From assembly GCF_002931055.1 (NCBI RefSeq), contig NZ_PSXX01000015.1, forward strand, positions 1 to 64,000: DNA of 64,000 bases, given 5' to 3'. Position 1 is the stretch's first letter. Every line of letters begins with the position of its first letter. The stretch comes from Pseudoclavibacter sp. AY1H1 (GTDB lineage Bacteria; Actinomycetota; Actinomycetes; Actinomycetales; Microbacteriaceae). The position numbers and the translations under genes are program-made. The notes beneath the pieces were generated by a model that saw only the letters and a list, made by a program, of their open reading frames with translations, was not told the DNA's origin and ran no database searches. Shown piece after piece: positions 17,860-26,619 of the stretch.

Positions 17860-18951
17860 TCAGCTCAGGTCGGTGACCACGACGCGCGCGATCTCTGGAT
17901 TCTTGAGCGACGCGTAGCCGTCCTGCACGTCGGCGAGTGAGATCTCGCTGGAGACCAGGGCGTCGAGTTCGAACCGTCCCTGCAGGTAGAGGTTCGCGTA
18001 GAGGGGGATGTCGCGCTTCGCGCTGGTGCCACCCATGTAGACGCCTTCGACTCGACGTTTCATCGAGAGCAGCTCGACCGGTGAGACGGTGAGCGTGGCG
18101 GTGGGGTCGAGCACGCCGATGAGGTAGAGCCCTCCGCCCGGGGCCACCATCTGCAGCGCCTGCTGGGTGACGGGGCCGAGCCCGACGAAGTCGAAGACCG
18201 AGTCGGCGCCGACCCCCGTGATGCGCAGGACCGCGGCGACGGGGTCTTCCTTGGTGGAGTTGATGACGTGGGTCGCGCCGAATTTCTTGGCCCGTTCGAG
18301 CTTCTCGTCGGCGATGTCGATGGCGATGATGGTCGCGGCGCCGGCGGTGATGGCTCCGTTGAGGGCGTTGAGTCCGACGCCGCCCGTTCCGATGATGACG
18401 ACGGCGTCGCTGGGCTGCACGTTGGCGGTGTTGAGGACTGCGCCGGCTCCGGTGACGACGCCGCAGCCGAGGAGGGCCGCCTGCGGCCAGGGGATCTCGT
18501 TCGGGACGACGGCGACCTGGTTCTCGTGCACGAGGATCTGCTGCGCGAACCCGCCGAGCGCCATGCCCTGTGCGACCGGCTGCCCGTTCTCCGAGAGGCG
18601 GGGCGGCTGGTCGGCGCTGCGTTCCGTGTAGCTCGGGTTGGAGCAGAGGGTGACCTTGCCGGCGAGGCAGCGCTTGCAGGTGCCGCAGTACTGCACGAGG
18701 CAGCCGACGACGTGATCGCCGATCTTCACCTCGGAGACGTCGGGGCCGACCCCGATGACGACGCCGGCGACTTCGTGGCCGAGCACCATGGGCGGCTCGT
18801 AGCCGAGTGGATGCGTGGCCGCGAGCTCGTCGGAGTGGCAGAGCCCCGAGGCGCGGACGTCGACGAGCACCTCGCGCCCGATCGGGGTGGCGATGTCGAT
18901 GTCGGCGATCTCGAAGGGTTGTCCGTAGCCGCGGACGATGGATGCTTTCAT
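17860..18951 (-). CDS. Zinc-dependent alcohol dehydrogenase, class III type
   Basis: 363-residue MDR alcohol dehydrogenase. The catalytic zinc ligands are C38, H59 and E60, with C163 in the LGCGVVTGAG motif of class III and NDMA-dependent enzymes. Structural zinc cysteines are C89, C92, C95 and C103, and the NAD loop is GTGGVG (188-193). It oxidises an alcohol or formaldehyde-thiol adduct; the precise substrate is unknown. It follows the TetR gene by 24 bases and is probably repressed by it. Confidence 0.9.
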   Translation of the reverse strand: MKASIVRGYGQPFEIADIDIATPIGREVLVDVRASGLCHSDELAATHPLGYEPPMVLGHEVAGVVIGVGPDVSEVKIGDHVVGCLVQYCGTCKRCLAGKVTLCSNPSYTERSADQPPRLSENGQPVAQGMALGGFAQQILVHENQVAVVPNEIPWPQAALLGCGVVTGAGAVLNTANVQPSDAVVIIGTGGVGLNALNGAITAGAATIIAIDIADEKLERAKKFGATHVINSTKEDPVAAVLRITGVGADSVFDFVGLGPVTQQALQMVAPGGGLYLIGVLDPTATLTVSPVELLSMKRRVEGVYMGGTSAKRDIPLYANLYLQGRFELDALVSSEISLADVQDGYASLKNPEIARVVVTDLS

Positions 18952-18975
18952 GAGGGTGCCTTTCTTTGGAGGCCG

Positions 18976-19593
18976 TCAGCGTTGACGGGGGTTCGTGGGC
19001 GCATGCATCCATGGCGGCATGAGCGCGTAGAGATGGTTGGCGATCGTTTCCTCGTCGGCCTCGATCTCGTCGAGGATCCAGGCAGCGAGCAGGTGGGCGG
19101 CGGCGCTGGCGATGTAGCGCGAGGCGATGTCCGCGCGGACGCCGCGCGGGGCGCCCACCTCGCTGATGTGGGCGGCGATCGGGGGCTCCATCGCCTTCTG
19201 GATGCGGTGCGTTGCCGAAGCGCCAGGAAGCTGGAGTGCGGCTCTGTAGAGCGCGCGGTGCTGCGCGAAGTGCGCGACGAGGCGGCGCTGGGAGTCGAGC
19301 ATCGCGGCGTGGGGGTCGGTGGTGCGCGCGATGTTCGCCGTCGCCGCGATGTCCGCGAAGAGCGGCTCCTGCATCCGAAGCGCGAGGTCGCTGACGTCGG
19401 CGAAGTGCGTGTAGAAGACGGAGCGACTGACGCCGAGCTCGCGCGTGATCGCCGAGACGGAGACCTCGCGGTTGTCGGCGCAGAGACGCGCGGCGGCGTC
19501 GAAGAGCCCCTGGCGGGTGCGCTCGGCGCGCGGATCGCCGGAGGTCTTGAGGTTCTCGCGGACGACCGCGATGTCGGTGGCTTCGCTGCTCAC
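18976..19593 (-). CDS. TetR-family transcriptional regulator
   Basis: 205-residue regulator with helix-turn-helix at about 44-68 (ITRELGVSRSVFYTHF). The start is GTG at 19593, 18 bases from a perfect-arm dyad. It is a close structural relative of the TetR protein at 1035-1628, and like it is followed directly by an oxidoreductase gene, so it probably represses itself and the alcohol dehydrogenase until an alcohol or aldehyde ligand binds. Confidence 0.9.
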   Translation of the reverse strand: MSSEATDIAVVRENLKTSGDPRAERTRQGLFDAAARLCADNREVSVSAITRELGVSRSVFYTHFADVSDLALRMQEPLFADIAATANIARTTDPHAAMLDSQRRLVAHFAQHRALYRAALQLPGASATHRIQKAMEPPIAAHISEVGAPRGVRADIASRYIASAAAHLLAAWILDEIEADEETIANHLYALMPPWMHAPTNPRQR

Positions 19594-19611
19594 GATCTGA
19601 GGCTAGAGGTT

Positions 19612-19631
19612 TTCTAGACATGTGTCTAGAA
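19612..19631. promoter_or_regulatory. TetR operator: 20-bp dyad
   Basis: TTCTAGACA (19612-19620), two bases, then TGTCTAGAA (19623-19631): nine-base perfect arms. With its flank the left half reads TTTTCTAGACA, almost the same as the half site in the operator at 1645-1667. The location just before the TetR GTG start fits autorepression. Confidence 0.78.
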
Positions 19632-19709
19632 GATGGATGCTCAGAAGAATCCGAACAGGATCAGGCCAGGCCAGGACCGTGCCCCGCGTCGACGCCGCCA
19701 ACACCGAAA

Positions 19710-21143
19710 TCAGGCGTTCTGCTCGACCCGTTCCTTCGCCGCGACCCGAGCCGGCAGCAGCATCCCGATCGCGAAGAACCCGGCGAGCACGACACCCCAG
19801 ATGATCGCGGCGACGATGCCGCCGACGAGGAACGGGAAGTTCCAGATCGCGATGATCAGCACGAGGACAAGCCCGATGCCGCCGGCCAGGGACGCGACGG
19901 TGACCCACGACGAAGCTGTTCCCTCGGCGGCATCCCGCTTCAGGCGCGCGCGGAAGGCGACGACGGCGAAGCTCGCGAGGGTCATCATGACGATGACACC
20001 CACCGCGCCTGCGCCGGAGTACCAGGTGTAGATCTGCAGCACGGGGTCGAGCTGGGCGAGCGCGGAGACGACGACCACGAGGGCGGTGATGATCGTCACC
20101 CACAGGGATGCGCGGGACGGGGCCGAGTGCTTCGGGTGCACGGCGGCGAGGGTGCGCGGCAGCACGTCGCGCTCCCCCAGCGTGAACAGGTAGCGGGTGA
20201 CGATGTTGTGGAACGCGAGCATGCACGCGAACATGCTCGTCACGACGAGGACCTGCACGATGTCGGCCATGATCGGCGCGACCACCTCGCCCGCGAGGCC
20301 GACGACGACACCGGCCGGGTCCTCGTTCGAGAGGGCAACCGCGTTGTCGGCGCCGAGGCCCGCGATGACGAGCCAGGACGAGACGAAGTAGAGCGCGCCG
20401 ACCGCGATCACTGCGATGTAGGTGGCGCGGGGAACGGTGCGCTCGGGATCGCGGGCTTCGTTGCGGAACACGGCCGTCGCCTCGAACCCGAAGAAGCCGA
20501 GGAACGCGAACAGCAGGCCGAGGCCCGGGGTGCCGGAGACGGCTTCGCTGATGCTGAACGGCAGCGTCGTGAGCTCCCGCCCGGAGGCGAGCACGCCCAC
20601 GTCGATGACGACGACGGCGACGACCTCGAGCACGAGGACGACGCCGAGCACCTTCGCGGAGAGGTCGATGTTGCGGTAGCCGAGGAACCCGACGATCGCG
20701 ATCATGAGGGCCGAGATGAGCCACCAGGGCACCTGCATCCCGGTCCACAGCTCGAAGAGGTTGCCGGCCTGCACGCCGAGGTAGCAGGTCATCGACACCG
20801 TGAGCAGCACGTACGAGAGGAGGGCGATGGATGCGGTGCCCAGGCCCAGGCGTCGTCCGAGTCCGCGGTCGACGTAGGAGTAGAAAGCGCCAGCGTCGGG
20901 CACGTGCGGGGTCATCCACGCGTAGCCGACAGAGAAGAGCAGCAGGATCGCGGTCGCGACGAGCACCATGAGCGGTGCGCCGACGGAGCCGGAGACACCG
21001 AAGATGATCGGGAAGTTCGCGGCGACCACGGTGATGGGCGCGGCGGCCGCGATCACCATGAACACGATTCCGGGCACGCCGAGCTTGCGGGTGAGCCTGG
21101 TCTGGGATGCGGGCCGCTGTGTGCGCGGGGGCGTCTGCGTCAA
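19710..21143 (-). CDS. APC-family amino acid permease
   Basis: 477-residue transporter of the amino acid-polyamine-organocation family with about 12 membrane segments. The first span carries the substrate-binding motif VIAAAAPITVVAANFP, and a conserved GFFGFEATAVFRNEARDPERTVPRA region follows in the middle. The start is TTG at 21143, with AGAGG 7 bases upstream. It would import an amino acid or amine by proton symport. It looks monocistronic and marks the left edge of normal high-GC sequence before the island. Confidence 0.88.
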   Translation of the reverse strand: MTQTPPRTQRPASQTRLTRKLGVPGIVFMVIAAAAPITVVAANFPIIFGVSGSVGAPLMVLVATAILLLFSVGYAWMTPHVPDAGAFYSYVDRGLGRRLGLGTASIALLSYVLLTVSMTCYLGVQAGNLFELWTGMQVPWWLISALMIAIVGFLGYRNIDLSAKVLGVVLVLEVVAVVVIDVGVLASGRELTTLPFSISEAVSGTPGLGLLFAFLGFFGFEATAVFRNEARDPERTVPRATYIAVIAVGALYFVSSWLVIAGLGADNAVALSNEDPAGVVVGLAGEVVAPIMADIVQVLVVTSMFACMLAFHNIVTRYLFTLGERDVLPRTLAAVHPKHSAPSRASLWVTIITALVVVVSALAQLDPVLQIYTWYSGAGAVGVIVMMTLASFAVVAFRARLKRDAAEGTASSWVTVASLAGGIGLVLVLIIAIWNFPFLVGGIVAAIIWGVVLAGFFAIGMLLPARVAAKERVEQNA

Positions 21144-21866
21144 GAGAGATCCTCTGCTCGGGCGAGCCGGAGAAGGGGGTGGGGGGCTCGCGCGGGTACC
21201 TGAGAACCGTAGTCGGGTATCGCCGATTTATCTGCATCGATGATCGAGAGAGTAGACCCGCCGCACCCTCAACCTGGCATGACCTTGAGTGCCGAGCGAT
21301 GCACCTCGCACGAGCAAGCGGCAGCCACCAGGCTACTGAGCGCTAACCAATTTTGAGCACCGAGATCAGTCGCGATTGATACCCAGGGTGAGTTACCGAG
21401 TTCGATAGCTCGCAGTCGGAAAGTACATCTCGCTCTCGAGGCGCGCGCAGCTGGCTTTTGAGACGCCAGCGAGCTAGCAATATGGGGAACGAAAGACACC
21501 CAAACCCTTAGCCCTTGTAGGCCCTTCCCTGCTGTCTCTCGAGCCTGTAGCCCTACGGCCAGCTTCCTCGAAAAGAACCTCGATTGACAGGTTTCTCGCC
21601 AAGCAAGGACGTACCGAGCCACGATGGCGAGGGCCTTCATCACGTCGGACCGCCCAGTCAGATCCACGGCAAGGAGAGGCAGGCGACTGGCCACCACACC
21701 TTGCCACCTGAATCGAACACTGAGATAGCAAGCGCGAGGGGGGGGGTGGGGGACGATCCGCACTTGGGCGAGCATGCGGCTCAGCGACGCCCCAAGCACA
21801 TGCAAGGAATCGCTTCTTTCACGACCAGGGCTAGTGGTCATCTCCCGTCACTGTCATACTCATCAC
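21144..21866. other. Gene-free stretch at the left edge of the low-GC island
   Basis: No convincing gene is present in these 723 bases. Composition shifts from about 70% GC to mixed, and a G-run with GGGGGG lies near 21740. A 190-codon open frame on the minus strand (21269-21841) matches no family I recognise and lacks a ribosome site. The last bases hold a possible leaderless promoter (CATACT at 21855-21860, seven bases before the ATG at 21867). It may contain the island junction, but no tRNA or clear attachment repeat was seen. Confidence 0.6.
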
Positions 21867-22757
21867 ATGGCGAGTGACAGAGCAGCACCCGAGGCGGAAC
21901 CGCGCGTCGACGACCAATCCCAGCTCATCCCCGAGACAAAGACGGGAGAGTTGCTCGACGAATTGACGCGAACAACGGGCACAGATTTTCGAAGCGAGGA
22001 AAGCAAGTTCATGCTTTTTTTGTCGAACGCACAGTCCACTCTGCAACGATCGGAATTGCACGATGGCCTGTTCGACCTACATGAAGAACTTACGCGCACA
22101 TTCATAGCCGGTAACATTCGAGCGGTCCAGCCATGGGCCACCGGGGAAAGTGAATTCCACATACAGCGCAAGAGCTGGGACTCCGTGGTTGACAAACTCT
22201 ATCGCCTAAATATCGAAGAAAACCCCAACTCACCCGAACCTCCCTCCGTACTGAGACAGCCCGCGCACGGCACTGACTCAATTGCAGAGCCGGCATGGGT
22301 CACCCCACTCACCGCACATCTGGTGGCAGATGACTTACTCCGTACAAAGTTCGTAGTCCCCTTCGCGGACGGCGTGGTTACCCTTGGGCGACGAATCGAG
22401 CGACTTTCTCGAGACTTAGGTCTGCATTGCGTCAAAAGATATCACGCAAAAGACACTGGCTACCATGCGCAACACTTCTACATCACCTTCAGGACCGCGG
22501 AGTCGGGAACGGCAGACACGAGTATTTCCGTGGAAGTAAAAGTTCTCACCCAGATGCAAGATGTCCTTGGGGAGCTAACACATCTCTTGTACGTGAAGCG
22601 AAGAACCGGCGCAGTGCGGCTCCCTAAGAAGCGAAAGGTCGCTTGGGAGCTCGAATCCTCTGACTTCGAATCAGCGTACCTAGGCCACGCGGGCCACTAT
22701 CTCGAGGCTTCGATTGTCAACCTCAAGAGGGCCCTGATCAGAGGAAATGAAAAGTAA
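21867..22757 (+). CDS. RelA/SpoT-like nucleotidyltransferase-domain protein
   Basis: 296-residue protein not previously named to my knowledge. The second half reads like a Rel synthetase fold: R101-K102-S103 (HIQRKSWDSVVDK), an acidic pair D155-D156 followed by a strand (DDLLRTKFVVPF), then K195-D196-TGY199 with H203 (compare the GY.S.H motif that stacks the acceptor base), E223 in VEVKVLTQMQ, and H239 in a TH..Y motif. These are the positions of catalytic residues in (p)ppGpp synthetases and toxic small alarmone synthetases. No hydrolase, TGS or ACT domain is present. The start chosen is ATG 21867, possibly leaderless. It overlaps the DUF262 gene by one base (TAATG). Low GC compared with the surroundings. 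Confidence 0.6.
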   Translation: MASDRAAPEAEPRVDDQSQLIPETKTGELLDELTRTTGTDFRSEESKFMLFLSNAQSTLQRSELHDGLFDLHEELTRTFIAGNIRAVQPWATGESEFHIQRKSWDSVVDKLYRLNIEENPNSPEPPSVLRQPAHGTDSIAEPAWVTPLTAHLVADDLLRTKFVVPFADGVVTLGRRIERLSRDLGLHCVKRYHAKDTGYHAQHFYITFRTAESGTADTSISVEVKVLTQMQDVLGELTHLLYVKRRTGAVRLPKKRKVAWELESSDFESAYLGHAGHYLEASIVNLKRALIRGNEK

Positions 22758-24319
22758 TGGACAATCCTGAACCGAGATCACAATACCTCAACGTTGTGCT
22801 TCGACAAATAGAACGAACATCCCTGCGGATACCTCAATTTCAACGACACTTCGTGTGGGGAGAGGGGGACGTCCTTGAGCTCTTGGGTAGCATCGTTAAG
22901 GGGTACCCAATCGGCTCCATCCTAACCTGGAAAGTTCAAACGTCAGACGAATATTTCTCAGGGTTCCGCACGGAGCCGTTCCCGCCTGCAGAGCCTGGCG
23001 TGGCAGCATATGAAGTAATTCTTGATGGCGCACAACGCCTCTCGAGCTTGTACGGAAGCCTGCGAAGCCCGGGTGAAAACGGTGTCTATCAGGTCTACTT
23101 TGACGCCGAGAAGCGCATTTTCACTCACCTTGATAAAAAGTCAACCCCACCCAAGCACTTCGTCCCCATGAATGCAATTTTCGACAGCCGAGCTTTTCTA
23201 GCAGTGCAAAGCAGCCTCGCCGAACTCCCGTCCGGCGAGAAGCTCCTAGCCAACGCATTGGACCTTTACTCAACTTTCCAAGACTACCAGATTCCAATCA
23301 TTGCCCTCGCAAACGCTCAGCTCGACGAAGTTGTGGAGGTATTCAGGAGGGTAAATAGCAGCGGAACGCCACTGTCGCCTGTCGACTTTGTCAGGGCCCT
23401 TACGTGGCAATCCAGTTTCGATCTCGAGGAGACGTTCCAGACCCTGTCCGAGCGATATCAGGGCGGTCCTTTGGAAAACCTGACAGAAGAATTCCTGGTT
23501 AAGTGCCTGTCCATTACGGCCGACCTGTCAGTGGATAGCAGGGATGTAATCCAGTTGAGAGAACTATCTAGAAAGACAAATGGCCTTCGAAGCGAGGTTG
23601 TCCGGATGACTGCAGCTCTTGACGAAACAGCGAATTTCTTATGGTCCTTAAGGGTCCAAAGCGCACGGGAAGTTCCATACGAGGTCCAGAGACTCATCAT
23701 TTTTGCAACCAAACTCTATCGGCCAGATACTCCCAACGAGGACCTCCGTGCATGGTTTTGGGAGTCAACCTTCGCGGAGGAACACCAGAGCAAACCAGAG
23801 TCATACACGTCCAAGCTCATCAAAGAGATGCGCGACACCGAGCACAGTCACGGCGCATTTGAGATAAAAAAGCGCGTCGAGCAAGACATACTGGCAACAC
23901 GGCCACGTCGTAGGAATTCAGCTATTTCACTCGGATTCGACCTTCTACTTCGCAACTCTGATGCCAGGTCACTAATCAGCGGCGAACCCATCGATCCCGC
24001 CGATGGCTACCACGCACCCCTGTTTTCACGTACTGAGCTCTTAGACGACGGCGCAGACTCTGACCAATCGACTGCAGTTCTGGCGAACTTGGTCGCACTT
24101 TCACCAGAAGACGCCAAGATGTGGCGGTCCCAGCGCGCCTCGATAGGCCTCGAAGGACTGTTCAAGCTCTGCCAGGAACGCACGGGCGACGCGGAATCCA
24201 TTTGGGCCTCTCAGTTCGTCGATAGTCGACCCGAAAGTCCGACACGAGGACTAAGGCGTAGATCGACAAACCTAATAGCCAGAGCTCTGGCTGACTCCAC
24301 GGCGACTAAACCCATCTGA
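22757..24319 (+). CDS. DUF262-domain protein (GmrS/ParB-Srx fold)
   Basis: 520-residue protein with the DUF262 hallmarks: RIPQFQRHFVW (24-34), a KGYPIGSILTW segment, DGAQRLSSLYG (90-100, where the family normally has DGQQR), and FRRVNSSGTPLSP around residue 200. The C-terminal part has SGEPID, YHAPLF and LANLVALSPEDAKMW, which resembles a degenerate DUF1524/HNH region rather than a full nuclease. DUF262 proteins form the NTP-hydrolysing half of GmrSD and other phage-restriction systems. It is coupled to the RelA/SpoT-like gene by a one-base overlap. Codon use includes many A/T-ending codons, unlike flanking genes. Confidence 0.8.
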   Translation: MDNPEPRSQYLNVVLRQIERTSLRIPQFQRHFVWGEGDVLELLGSIVKGYPIGSILTWKVQTSDEYFSGFRTEPFPPAEPGVAAYEVILDGAQRLSSLYGSLRSPGENGVYQVYFDAEKRIFTHLDKKSTPPKHFVPMNAIFDSRAFLAVQSSLAELPSGEKLLANALDLYSTFQDYQIPIIALANAQLDEVVEVFRRVNSSGTPLSPVDFVRALTWQSSFDLEETFQTLSERYQGGPLENLTEEFLVKCLSITADLSVDSRDVIQLRELSRKTNGLRSEVVRMTAALDETANFLWSLRVQSAREVPYEVQRLIIFATKLYRPDTPNEDLRAWFWESTFAEEHQSKPESYTSKLIKEMRDTEHSHGAFEIKKRVEQDILATRPRRRNSAISLGFDLLLRNSDARSLISGEPIDPADGYHAPLFSRTELLDDGADSDQSTAVLANLVALSPEDAKMWRSQRASIGLEGLFKLCQERTGDAESIWASQFVDSRPESPTRGLRRRSTNLIARALADSTATKPI

Positions 24320-24622
24320 CTATTGGACAGACGGCTCAGCACACTGTGCATGAACTGACGAGACGAGATCGACCGAAGCCGCTACTCAAATTTGGGCGCG
24401 GGAACCAGGTCAATGACTGGCGTTCTCTCGATGTACGACCTCACTACACAACCCGCTGTACTCGTCGCTTCGTCACGCGAACAGGTGATCAGCGGCCCCT
24501 CATTTAAAGACCAGAAGTGCCAGTGACACTTTTTGTGCGATCTTTTCTCCGAAATCTGGCCTGCCTCGCCTCGTCAGGGCACACATCCGATATCGTTTCT
24601 GGAAAGATCCGAGCGGAGCTCC
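24320..24622. other. Spacer between the two island operons
   Basis: The 303-base stretch has no gene. It contains a weak hairpin followed by Ts (AAGTG, loop, CACTTTTT near 24517-24535), which could end the first operon, and the GGAG ribosome site of the next gene at its end. No clear promoter hexamers were found. Confidence 0.5.
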
Positions 24623-26149
24623 ATGCAATTCGAGACGTCATTCCTGATCGACACCAACGTCCTGATCGCGGCGGAACCATTCGCGGGGCAACTGGAGGAG
24701 CTGAGCTCTGATGTGAGCTCTTTCCTCCAGCTAGCAAGAAGATACAAGCACCGAGTACTCCTACATCCCGCCACACTCGAAGACCTCGGCGAGACCCGCG
24801 ACGCTGCACACCGCGCGCAAAACGAGGCTGCGTTCCGGAAGTACGATCATGTCGCGGATACGGGGATGTCCCCTGAAGTACTTGATGTCTTTCCGGACTC
24901 TCCAAGCCGGAACGATCTAAGAGACGCGCGCATACTCTCCGCGCTCCACGTCGACACAGTTGACTTCTTGGTGACTAACGACGAGAAGCTGCGAAAGCGC
25001 GCGATTCGTCTCGGTCACGATCCTCGAGTGCTGCGCCCATACGAAGCGGCAAGACAGCTGGAGACCTGGCACCCGCAAGCACCTGCGCCACCCCCCGCCG
25101 TGGAGTACTTACCTGCCGAGGCTCTCGACGGATCCCAGGCAATCTTTGAGGGGCTTCGTCACGATTACCCGGACTTCGACACTTGGTTGGCCAAGCTGAG
25201 GAAGGACGCACCCAACAGACACTGCTGGGTTGTCCGCGGGGCCGGTGGACGCTATGACGGCATCGCTCTTGTAAAGGCTCGGGACGAGCATCCCTCCCAA
25301 CGAGGACGATACGCGGTCAAGTTATCTACCTTCAAAGTCTCGGATCAAGCTAACGGGCGACGACTCGGAGAGCTCCTACTGAAGACCGTTCTGACTTGGG
25401 CCCATGGGGAGCCAGGCTGCCCGCCAGAGATGTTCGTTGAGGTCAAGACCGACAAGGAGCGACTGCTTACGTTCCTGGAGGACTTCGGGTTCGCGCCCCA
25501 CACAAATAAAGGGCCGGCCGAGGCCGTCTACGTGAAGTCTCTCCGTCCTGAGGCTGGAGTAGATCTCAGCGGCCTTGAGTTCAATCGGCGGTACGGACCT
25601 CCGGCGTTGCGAGCTGGACAGCCGATCTTCGTTGTACCTATCGTTCCGCATTGGTTCCGTAGCCTGTTCCCAGACGCGCCGGACCCGAACCTACACGGCT
25701 TGCAGGCTCTCGAGGGGATGGTGATTCAGACGCCACCGCATGGGAACGCCATCCGCAAGGCGTACCTCTGTGGTTCCAAGACGAGCGAAGTTCCTGAGGG
25801 GTCGACTCTTCTCTTCTATCGGTCGCAGGGTCAGCACGAGGTCGGCGGGGGTGCCGTCGTAGCCATCGGCGTGGCGGAAAGGTCCTTCAGGACGACGGAT
25901 CCTCGAGCAACTATGCGTGTCGCATTCAAGCGCACCGTTTTTACAGACGATGATGTAGCCAGGATGCACAGAGCTACGCCGGCGGTCCTCACGATCCTGT
26001 TTCGCCACGACAGGTTCCCCGACCAGGTTTGGCCAGTGCGGGAGCTTAACGAAAATCAAGTTCTAAAGTCTTGGCCCCAGTCGATAACGAGAGTACGAAA
26101 CAAGGAGGGCATAGCGTGGGTGGAACAACGCCTGAACGTGTGGCCTTGA
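24623..26149 (+). CDS. PIN-GNAT fusion protein with a C-terminal PUA/ASCH-like domain
   Basis: 508-residue three-part protein. Residues 1-140 are a PIN ribonuclease-like domain: LIDTNVLIA with D10, E53, D98/D101 and the VTND pair ending at D120. Residues about 165-300 are a GNAT acetyltransferase: FKVSDQANGRRLGELLLK is the acetyl-CoA loop and LTFLEDFGF the C-terminal helix. The last 200 residues include GSTLLFYRSQGQHEVGGGAV and look like a PUA/EVE/ASCH-type RNA- or modified-base-binding fold. The ATG is chosen for its GGAG site. The 3' end overlaps the ASCH gene by 34 bases. The arrangement suggests a toxin-antitoxin or RNA-modifying system; no function is proven. Confidence 0.75.
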   Translation: MQFETSFLIDTNVLIAAEPFAGQLEELSSDVSSFLQLARRYKHRVLLHPATLEDLGETRDAAHRAQNEAAFRKYDHVADTGMSPEVLDVFPDSPSRNDLRDARILSALHVDTVDFLVTNDEKLRKRAIRLGHDPRVLRPYEAARQLETWHPQAPAPPPAVEYLPAEALDGSQAIFEGLRHDYPDFDTWLAKLRKDAPNRHCWVVRGAGGRYDGIALVKARDEHPSQRGRYAVKLSTFKVSDQANGRRLGELLLKTVLTWAHGEPGCPPEMFVEVKTDKERLLTFLEDFGFAPHTNKGPAEAVYVKSLRPEAGVDLSGLEFNRRYGPPALRAGQPIFVVPIVPHWFRSLFPDAPDPNLHGLQALEGMVIQTPPHGNAIRKAYLCGSKTSEVPEGSTLLFYRSQGQHEVGGGAVVAIGVAERSFRTTDPRATMRVAFKRTVFTDDDVARMHRATPAVLTILFRHDRFPDQVWPVRELNENQVLKSWPQSITRVRNKEGIAWVEQRLNVWP

Positions 26150-26532
26150 TGTCGATACACCCTCGCTACGCCGAAGCCATCATGACCGGCGTCAAGACTG
26201 TTGAATTCAGAAAAAAACGTCTCGCTTCGGATATTAGTCGCGTCCTTGTGTACGCGACCGCGCCTGAAAAGAAAGTCATTGGCCATTTTGTAGTCGAGCG
26301 CATCGTCGTCGACTCGCCGAACGTGATCTGGAAACTCTATGGACAACGAGGAGTGATTGATCGGGCATCGTTCTTCGCCTACTACTCCGAGGCGACTTTC
26401 GCAGTGGCAATACTTGTCGCCGAAGCGACTCATCTGAAGACACCGATCCCCCTGAGCACATTCGAACCGCAACCCCCGGTACCACAGAGCTTCGCGTACC
26501 TACCGGCTGAGCGAACTCCACTCACGCTCTAG
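26116..26532 (+). CDS. ASCH-domain protein
   Basis: 138-residue PUA-fold protein. The ASCH signature is clear: SIHPRYAEAIMTGVKTVEFRKKR, with K27, E30 and R32 as the conserved G-x-K-x-x-E-x-R set, followed by YATAPEKKVIGHF. The GTG at 26116 is preferred over ATG 26149 because AAGGAGG lies 7 bases upstream, inside the end of the PIN-GNAT gene, and the extra residues PERVAL match the usual N-terminus. ASCH proteins bind RNA or modified nucleotides and some cleave them. It is coupled to the PIN-GNAT gene and is the last low-GC gene of the island. Confidence 0.8.
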   Translation: MGGTTPERVALMSIHPRYAEAIMTGVKTVEFRKKRLASDISRVLVYATAPEKKVIGHFVVERIVVDSPNVIWKLYGQRGVIDRASFFAYYSEATFAVAILVAEATHLKTPIPLSTFEPQPPVPQSFAYLPAERTPLTL

Positions 26533-26607
26533 ACCCAGTGCGATTGATCCTGCGCGTCCGTCGGTTTCTCTTCCAGCGAGGCCGTGCGTTCGGTGCGGAT
26601 GGCTCCA

Positions 26608-26619
26608 CGCAACGTTGCG
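26608..26619. promoter_or_regulatory. 12-bp palindrome upstream of the phosphonate-type ABC operon
   Basis: CGCAACGTTGCG is a perfect palindrome in the 242-base gap between the island and the ABC operon, 155 bases before the binding-protein start. It could be an operator for the TetR protein at the end of that operon, but there is no second copy to support this. Confidence 0.3.

Noticed and set aside
21269-21841. A 190-codon open frame on the minus strand in the island's left flank
   Set aside because: No ribosome site, no recognisable domain, irregular composition and overlap with the probable promoter of the RelA/SpoT-like gene. Most likely a chance frame in GC-rich DNA.
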